In this document: positions 58,426-64,000 of the stretch, piece by piece
Layout of the letters: the number at the start of each line of letters is the position of its first letter
Numbering within the stretch: the first letter of the stretch is position 1
From: Saccharicrinis carchari
GTDB lineage: Bacteria > Bacteroidota > Bacteroidia > Bacteroidales > Marinilabiliaceae
DNA length: 64,000 nt
Assembly (NCBI RefSeq): GCF_900182605.1
Contig: NZ_FXTB01000002.1
Location: 248,001-312,000, forward strand
Direction: 5' to 3'
Program-made: the position numbers and the translations under genes
Notes under the pieces: generated by a model
Database searches by the model: none
What the model saw: the letters and a program-made list of their open reading frames with translations, nothing else
What the model was told of the DNA's origin: nothing

Positions 58426-60597
58426 TTATTCCGCTATCCCCTCCAACATAAACATAAAACTATATTCCAGGGCTACTGCCTTGTAGGGCTCAAAACGACC
58501 CGAAGCGCCACCGTGGCCGGCTTCCATGTTGGTGCGCATAATCAGTAGGTTGTCGTCGGTTTTGGTGGCTCGTAATCTGGCCAGCCATTTGGCCGGTTCC
58601 CAATACTGTACCTGCGAATCGAACAATCCGGTGGTGATGAGTAGGTGCGGATACTCTTGTGCCTTTACGTTATCGTAGGGCGAATATTTGAGCATATAAT
58701 CATAGGCAGCTTTGTTTTTGGGGTTTCCCCATTCGTCGAACTCGTTAGTGGTAAGCGGAATGGTTTCGTCTAACATGGTGGATATTACATCCACAAACGG
58801 AACCTGAGCAATAACACCATTGTACAATTGTGGCTCCATATTTACTATGGCACCCATCAACAAGCCGCCGGCGCTACCACCCATGGCATAGAGGTGTTGG
58901 GGCGATGTATATTTTTCATCAATTAAAAATTGGCTGCAGTCGATATAATCGGTAAAGGTATTCATCTTTTTCATCATTTTACCGTCGTCGTACCACTGTC
59001 GGCCCATGGCCTGGCCACCGCGAATGTGTGCAATGGCAAATACAAATCCCCTGTTTAAGAGGCTCAGCCGCGTGGAGCTAAAGCCCGGATTTATGGTGTT
59101 GCCATACGAACCATAGGCATAAAGCAACAGGGGAGCCGAGCCATCCAATGGCGTACCTTTTTTATACACCAGCGAAATGGGAATTTTGGTTCCGTCGCGA
59201 GCAATGGCCCATTGTCTTTCTGCATGGTACTCTTCGGGCTTGTGACCTCCTACCACTTCCTGTACTTTCTTTATGTCTTTGGTTTTGGTGGTCATGTTAT
59301 AGTCAATAGTAGAGTAGGGGGTTGTCAGAGAACTGTAGGTATAACGCAACAGTTCGGTATCGAACTCCGGGTTGGCCGAGGAGCCGGCCACATAAACTTC
59401 TTCACCAAAGTCGATGTAATGTTCGTCCTTCGTTTTTTGGTGGATGATGCGGAGATGGTTCAAAGCATTTTTCCGTTCGCTCACCACAAGGTAGTTCTTA
59501 AAAACATCTATCCCCTCCAGTAAAACGTCCTCGCGGTGAGGAATCACTTCCTTCCAGTTTTCCATGGCAGTGGCGTTTTCTGGCGTTTCCATCAACCTAA
59601 AATTTTGTGCCTTGTGGTTCGTAACAATATAGAATTTGTCTTCAAAATGGTTGATGGAATACTCGTGCGCTGCGCTGCGCGGTGTAAACGGCTTAAAGGT
59701 ACCACTTGGCTCGTTGGCATTTAATATATGGTAAGCGCTGTTTAAAGTGCTTTGCGCGTATATAATGATGTACTTGTCTGATTTGGACTTGTATGCTCCA
59801 ATATAATACGATGGGTCTTTTTCGTGATATACCATCACGTCAGCTTTAGTGGAGGTACCCAGCTTATGCCGCCAAATCTTTTCGCTAAGCAGCGAAACCT
59901 TATTTTTTGAGGTGTAGAAATAAGTGCGATTGTCGTTGGCCCATGCACCGCCGGGCGATACGTTGGGGATTTCATCCTTATAAAATTCGCCCGTTTCCAG
60001 ATTTTTAAAACGCACGGTGTAAATACGTCGGCTAAGCGTATCTTCGGCAAAGGCCAGTATTTTGTTGTTGGGACTAACAGACAGCGCGGTTGCCGAATAG
60101 TAGGCATGCCCCTTGGCTACCTCATTTATGTTCAGTAATATTTCCTCGGCACTTTCCAGGCTCTCCTTTTTTCGGCATACAACAGGGTATTCCATACCCT
60201 CTTCGTATCTGCTGTAATACCAATATCCGTTGGAGAAATATGGTACCGACTCATCATCTTTTTTGATGCGTCCTACTATCTCATCGAATAACTTTTGTTG
60301 CAGATCTTGCGTGTTTTGCATCACCGAGTCGGTGTAGGCATTTTCGGCATGGAGGTAATCGAGGGTTTTCCGGGTCTGCACATCGGGCGCTGCACTGTTT
60401 TTTTGCGCATCGCTCAGGCGCATCCAAAAATAAGGATCGGTGCGGGTGTGGCCGTGTATGGTTATAAGTGTATCCTCCCGTGGAGCTACAGGTGCTTCAG
60501 GAAGATGGGAGGGGAGTAGGGGGTTAGTTTTAGTAGGATTACTACAGGCCGATAGAATTAAGATGCCCAGCAGCCACAAGGGAAAAAGATTTATCAT
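58426..60597 (-). CDS. S9-family prolyl oligopeptidase / oligopeptidase B-like lipoprotein
   Basis: Serine peptidase of about 723 residues. ATG 60597 is chosen because the longer frame begins with TTG and adds seven residues before the signal. The lipoprotein signal is LLGILILSAC. A seven-bladed propeller follows, and the hydrolase domain carries Ser575 in GGSAGG, Asp in GLFDSQVQYWEP and His in AGHGGASGR. Oligopeptidase B prefers basic residues; in the periplasm it would trim short peptides. Could serve the M60 products, but is not linked to that locus. Confidence 0.9.
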   Translation of the reverse strand: MINLFPLWLLGILILSACSNPTKTNPLLPSHLPEAPVAPREDTLITIHGHTRTDPYFWMRLSDAQKNSAAPDVQTRKTLDYLHAENAYTDSVMQNTQDLQQKLFDEIVGRIKKDDESVPYFSNGYWYYSRYEEGMEYPVVCRKKESLESAEEILLNINEVAKGHAYYSATALSVSPNNKILAFAEDTLSRRIYTVRFKNLETGEFYKDEIPNVSPGGAWANDNRTYFYTSKNKVSLLSEKIWRHKLGTSTKADVMVYHEKDPSYYIGAYKSKSDKYIIIYAQSTLNSAYHILNANEPSGTFKPFTPRSAAHEYSINHFEDKFYIVTNHKAQNFRLMETPENATAMENWKEVIPHREDVLLEGIDVFKNYLVVSERKNALNHLRIIHQKTKDEHYIDFGEEVYVAGSSANPEFDTELLRYTYSSLTTPYSTIDYNMTTKTKDIKKVQEVVGGHKPEEYHAERQWAIARDGTKIPISLVYKKGTPLDGSAPLLLYAYGSYGNTINPGFSSTRLSLLNRGFVFAIAHIRGGQAMGRQWYDDGKMMKKMNTFTDYIDCSQFLIDEKYTSPQHLYAMGGSAGGLLMGAIVNMEPQLYNGVIAQVPFVDVISTMLDETIPLTTNEFDEWGNPKNKAAYDYMLKYSPYDNVKAQEYPHLLITTGLFDSQVQYWEPAKWLARLRATKTDDNLLIMRTNMEAGHGGASGRFEPYKAVALEYSFMFMLEGIAE

Positions 60598-60797
60598 GCG
60601 TTTTTTATATTTATTCAAGTGTAAAGATATTTTATATTAATGATTATTCAATAACAGACAAGCGCAAAATGTGGTTGTAATTGGCCATTTTTTAAGTGGC
60701 AATGTAAAAACAACTGAAGCGTTTAGGTGTTTAGTCTAAAAGGTTTTACCATTTAAAAGCAGCTGCTGAGAAGCTATTCAATTCTAAATTTAATACG

Positions 60798-62216
60798 ATG
60801 AAAATTTTATTGACGGGTGCAACGGGTTACATTGGCAAAAGGCTATTACCACAATTAATTGAGTTAAAACATGAGGTGGTTTGTGCGGTGCGCGATAAAA
60901 ATAGATTTGTTGTGGATTATCCTAATGTATCAGTTATTGAATTAGACCTGCTCCAAAAAGACAGCTTAAAAAATATTCCCGCAGATATTGATGGTGCGTA
61001 TTATTTGGTGCATTCTATGAGTACCACCGGCGATTTTGGTACGAAGGAAGCAGAATGTGCGACCAATTTTAATGAGGCGATAAAAAAAACCAACGTAAAG
61101 CATGTGGTTTATTTAAGTGGCATTGTTAATGATCACACCCTATCGAAGCATTTACAATCACGTAAAGCAGTAGAGGATATTTTAAAATCAGGATCCTATC
61201 ATTTAACTACCCTCAGGGCGGGTATCATCATAGGATCAGGAAGTGCATCGTTTGAGATAGTTAGAGATTTGGTGGAGAAGTTACCTGTTATGATAACGCC
61301 TCGATGGATTTTAACAAAATCGCAACCCATAGCCATACGTAATGTGATACAGTTTTTAACCCGCACTATTTTTAATTCACCTACCTACGGACATTCGTAT
61401 GATATTGGCGGACCGGATGTACTCACCTATAAAGATATGATGTTGCTATTGGCTCAAGTACGAAAGCTAAAGCGTTATATTTATTCCTTACCAATAATGA
61501 CCCCACGCTTGTCGTCATATTGGTTGTACTTTGTAACCTCAACTTCGTACTATTTAGCCGTTAACCTGGTTAATAGTATGAAGGTAGAAGTGGTGGCAAA
61601 GCCAAATGATTTGGCTCAGCATCTGGGTATCGATCTTATGCCCTATAAAAAAGCGGTGGAGATGGCTTTTATGCGTATTCAGCAAAACGAGGTGGTTTCT
61701 TCATGGAAAGATTCGGTGATAAGCAGTCATTTTCCTTCCAGCTTGCAAGCGTATGTCGAAGTACCGGTCAGGGGCTGTTATGTGGATAGCAGAGCCTCAA
61801 AAGTTGACAATCGGGATAAATGTATAGCGCGTATATGGAAATTGGGAGGTAAAGTGGGTTGGTATTATGGCAATTGGCTGTGGCAGCTCAGAGGTACCAT
61901 GGACAAAATGGCGGGCGGTGTGGGTCTCCGCAGGGGGCGCACACACGACGATGAGATAGCCTCGGGCGATGTGCTCGACTTTTGGCGTGTAGTATTGGCC
62001 GATCGTTCGAAAGGGCGTTTACTTTTATACGCCGAAATGAAGCTGCCCGGTGAAGCATGGTTGGAGTTTAATGTAGATGGCGATACCTTGCATCAAACGG
62101 CCACTTTTCGACCGCGTGGCTTATGGGGAAGAGCCTACTGGCTATTCGTATTGCCTTTCCATCATTTTATTTTTGGTAATATGATAAAGAAAATTGCTTG
62201 TCAACGCAATTCTTAA
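60798..62216 (+). CDS. SDR-type NAD(P)-binding protein with DUF2867
   Basis: A 472-residue protein: N-terminal atypical SDR domain (GATGYIGKRL, VYLSGIV, LRAGIIIGSGSASFEIVRDL) and C-terminal DUF2867 (DDEIASGDVLDFWRV, GEAWLEFNV, RGLWGRAYWL). Such fusions are annotated as nucleoside-diphosphate-sugar epimerases but no substrate is established. Its last 50 bases overlap the convergent MscS-like gene end. Confidence 0.82.
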   Translation: MKILLTGATGYIGKRLLPQLIELKHEVVCAVRDKNRFVVDYPNVSVIELDLLQKDSLKNIPADIDGAYYLVHSMSTTGDFGTKEAECATNFNEAIKKTNVKHVVYLSGIVNDHTLSKHLQSRKAVEDILKSGSYHLTTLRAGIIIGSGSASFEIVRDLVEKLPVMITPRWILTKSQPIAIRNVIQFLTRTIFNSPTYGHSYDIGGPDVLTYKDMMLLLAQVRKLKRYIYSLPIMTPRLSSYWLYFVTSTSYYLAVNLVNSMKVEVVAKPNDLAQHLGIDLMPYKKAVEMAFMRIQQNEVVSSWKDSVISSHFPSSLQAYVEVPVRGCYVDSRASKVDNRDKCIARIWKLGGKVGWYYGNWLWQLRGTMDKMAGGVGLRRGRTHDDEIASGDVLDFWRVVLADRSKGRLLLYAEMKLPGEAWLEFNVDGDTLHQTATFRPRGLWGRAYWLFVLPFHHFIFGNMIKKIACQRNS

Positions 62217-62880
62217 TATTCTCCCCATACGATTTGTCAAGGGTGTAGGTGCCTACCTCAATGATTAATTTACCGTTCTCCGTTTTGGTTTTTTCAACGA
62301 TGGGATCTTGCGAAACAGCTGCCCATGGTGTGTTTAATATTTGCCGTTTAAGTAGAGGTACGATGTAATTAACTTTAGTAGTATCCGGAAATGTGAAACG
62401 CAATACCACTTTGGCCAAATTTTGATTGATACCGTACTGCGATATTATTTTTGAGCGTATATGGTTATAGGGTATGGAGTTGATGTTGCCCCGATTGTCT
62501 TCTATATCCAGTCGAAAATACCCCGCCCTTTTTATGCGGCCTTTAATTTCTTCTATCTCAATAAATACACCCTCATTAACTTTGTTCTGCATCTTTAAAA
62601 CGTTGCCAACAATAAAGTCGCGCAATAAAAGATACAGGGGTATGCATAGAACCAATAGCACAATGCCCACGGCTGCCAAGGTAAAGTAATTTTGCGATAA
62701 GTAGATGAGCCTTACCGCCCAAATCAAATAACCTATCCATACAAATAACTCTGCAATAGGCAATATGTAGGCCAGATGTCTTTTTATTTTTACCGAAAGA
62801 CCCCACTTATTTTTTAAAGAAAACAGGAGTCGGAACAATAAAAAAATGATTAAAGCAATGCTTATTATTTTAGCTATCAT
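62167..62880 (-). CDS. Small MscS-like mechanosensitive channel
   Basis: A 237-residue membrane protein with two or three hydrophobic helices (the last LAAVGIVLLVLCIPLYLLL), then an MscS-like beta domain (VNEGVFIEIEEIKGRIKRAGYF, IPYNHIRSKII) and a C-terminal alpha/beta part. It is shorter than E. coli MscS (286). It starts 10 bases after the P-loop ATPase gene on the same strand, so the two are co-transcribed. Its 3' end overlaps the convergent SDR gene by 50 bases. Confidence 0.8.
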   Translation of the reverse strand: MIAKIISIALIIFLLFRLLFSLKNKWGLSVKIKRHLAYILPIAELFVWIGYLIWAVRLIYLSQNYFTLAAVGIVLLVLCIPLYLLLRDFIVGNVLKMQNKVNEGVFIEIEEIKGRIKRAGYFRLDIEDNRGNINSIPYNHIRSKIISQYGINQNLAKVVLRFTFPDTTKVNYIVPLLKRQILNTPWAAVSQDPIVEKTKTENGKLIIEVGTYTLDKSYGENIKNCVDKQFSLSYYQK

Positions 62881-62890
62881 CGTAACTGGT

Positions 62891-64000
62891 TTAAATTATA
62901 CCTTTTTCGCGGCAAACCTCTACCAATAAAGGCTCTATAGTACGGCCAACCGTAAATATATTATTCTGATTTTTAACGATGAGGCCCGAATTTTTAAGTT
63001 GCATCAGATAATTCTCGCACTCATCCTTTTCAAGACCGGTAATTCGAATCAGCTTTTCCACATCCATATTTTTGTGCTGTATAAACAAAGCTATTATTAT
63101 CAGCCAGTCGCTGTTGAGATGATAAAGTGCATCAAACGACATTTTTTTTGGTTTTTTAATGCGTATCGTATCTTGTTTGGCTTCTATAATATTTGCTTTC
63201 CAGGTATTTATGGCAATGCCCGGAATGCCTTGCGAGATATTAAAATAAGTGTTAAACAACATTGAATAAGTTAATTGCGGTATGCTTTCCTCTGTTTTGC
63301 CATTATAAATAAGCGACAAACTGCTCGACTTATGACGGCTCATAATGAGCTGTTGTAACTGCTTGGCGGTAAAAGGTTGACAATCAACAATAGCCAGGCT
63401 GTTGTCTTCGAGTGGGAATAGCTGACGTAAAATATTAAACGCGTAATGGTTGCAGTTGAGTATGAAAAATATTTTGTTGCTGTACAACCTAATCAACTCC
63501 AATATTTTATTTATCGCCGCACCACCTTCGGGGCTTCTTTCCCACCAAAGTTCAAGGTCGTTTAGCACCATCACGCTTTCGTACGGCATGTAATTAAGCA
63601 GTGAGTCAAAATCACCGAAACGGCCAGTCTGCTCTCTCAACTCGTGCAGCAAGTCTTCTACACGTACGGCGCCTTTTTCGGGGGGGGTAATCCAGAGTAC
63701 GTTGTTTTTCTTAAACAGATGGAAGGCCGCATATCTGCTCAGCACCGTTTTTCCGGAACCATGAACGCCTTTTATAATCACGGCTCCTCCCAGCCCCCTT
63801 TTATGCCGTTTGAGTGCGTCCTTAATCGTATTCATTTCTTCGTTTCGCGGCACCATAAATTCCTCGGTTATTTTTGATGTGCTACTCATCAGGTTGCGAT
63901 AAAATACGGGAACCGCATTATAAGCTTTGCTATCGGGCAGTAACTCCTCTACCAAATCGAGTATTTTTTTTACCTGTGTTTTGCCGCTTGTAGATTCCGA
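62891..64000 (-). CDS. P-loop ATPase with C-terminal winged helix, 5' end outside
   Basis: The frame is open from the right edge (64000) to the stop at 62891, so the N-terminus lies outside the window; a TTG at 63955 is only the first possible start inside. Walker A GVHGSGKT follows a lead-in EEFMVPRNEEMNTIKDAL. A hydrophobic strand plus acidic pair (VMVLNDLELWW) acts as Walker B, and FFILNCNHYAF is a sensor-like strand. The last ~80 residues form a helix-turn-helix (VEKLIRITGLEKDECENYLMQLKNSG). It looks like an AAA/STAND-type ATPase. The tight link to an MscS-like channel is unusual. Confidence 0.7.
   Translation of the reverse strand, partial: SESTSGKTQVKKILDLVEELLPDSKAYNAVPVFYRNLMSSTSKITEEFMVPRNEEMNTIKDALKRHKRGLGGAVIIKGVHGSGKTVLSRYAAFHLFKKNNVLWITPPEKGAVRVEDLLHELREQTGRFGDFDSLLNYMPYESVMVLNDLELWWERSPEGGAAINKILELIRLYSNKIFFILNCNHYAFNILRQLFPLEDNSLAIVDCQPFTAKQLQQLIMSRHKSSSLSLIYNGKTEESIPQLTYSMLFNTYFNISQGIPGIAINTWKANIIEAKQDTIRIKKPKKMSFDALYHLNSDWLIIIALFIQHKNMDVEKLIRITGLEKDECENYLMQLKNSGLIVKNQNNIFTVGRTIEPLLVEVCREKGII

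Overview
The window is chromosomal DNA of a Bacteroidota bacterium, most likely from the Bacteroidales/Marinilabiliales side. The evidence is a SusC/SusD pair with FecR anti-sigma and ECF sigma genes, a hybrid two-component system with AraC output, a type IX secretion sorting tail on the sialidase, lipoprotein signals, and several TAnnTTTG-type -7 promoter boxes. No species can be named from the sequence alone.

Layout. Bases 1-675 hold the end of an alkaline-phosphatase-superfamily gene. Bases 766-2338 form a compact repeat and RNA region: two tandem GIY-YIG nuclease genes, tRNA-like remnants, one intact tRNA-Met(CAT), and eight 84-bp units carrying the tRNA 5' half. Bases 2637-6065 carry housekeeping genes (purM, prfA, pyrF). 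Bases 6581-28253 hold a glycan utilisation locus, mostly on the minus strand: sulfatase, GH29 fucosidase, sialidase, M60 metallopeptidase, surface glycan-binding lipoprotein, SusD, SusC, FecR, and a divergent ECF sigma factor. This locus is interrupted by two more tandem arrays: 268-bp units at 8943-10222, and ~371-bp units at 12742-14190 with a DUF559 nuclease gene inside. Bases 28513-44106 continue the carbohydrate theme: a second GH29 fucosidase, a Tat-exported Gfo/Idh/MocA oxidoreductase, a NapC-type tetraheme cytochrome fused to a SUMF1 domain, a hybrid two-component sensor, a DUF5077/DUF3472 lipoprotein, a GH109 alpha-N-acetylgalactosaminidase and a GH2 beta-galactosidase. From 44144 to the end the genes are general: TspO-like, DUF4249 with a TonB-dependent receptor, acyl-CoA ligase, barrel protein, uvrB, a truncated SDR, ROK kinase, DEAD-box helicase, YkgJ-type protein, S9 peptidase, SDR/DUF2867, MscS-like channel and a P-loop ATPase that runs off the right edge.

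How it fits together. Sialidase, two fucosidases, beta-galactosidase, alpha-GalNAcase, a sulfatase and a mucin-type M60 peptidase are together what is needed to strip sialylated, fucosylated, sulfated mucin-type O-glycans. SusC/SusD and the glycan-binding lipoprotein would import the fragments, and ECF/FecR signalling would respond to SusC occupancy. The sensor, cytochrome-SUMF1 and oxidoreductase genes form a tight operon (the first stop and next start abut as TAAATG). Divergent from it, a 17-bp motif repeated at exactly 21 bp looks like the regulator's operator in front of the DUF3472-GH109 pair.

The most unusual material is non-coding: four tandem arrays, two of them intimately associated with single-domain nuclease genes. 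One array lies between a good promoter and an intact tRNA gene. Another has a hairpin with compensatory base changes between copies.
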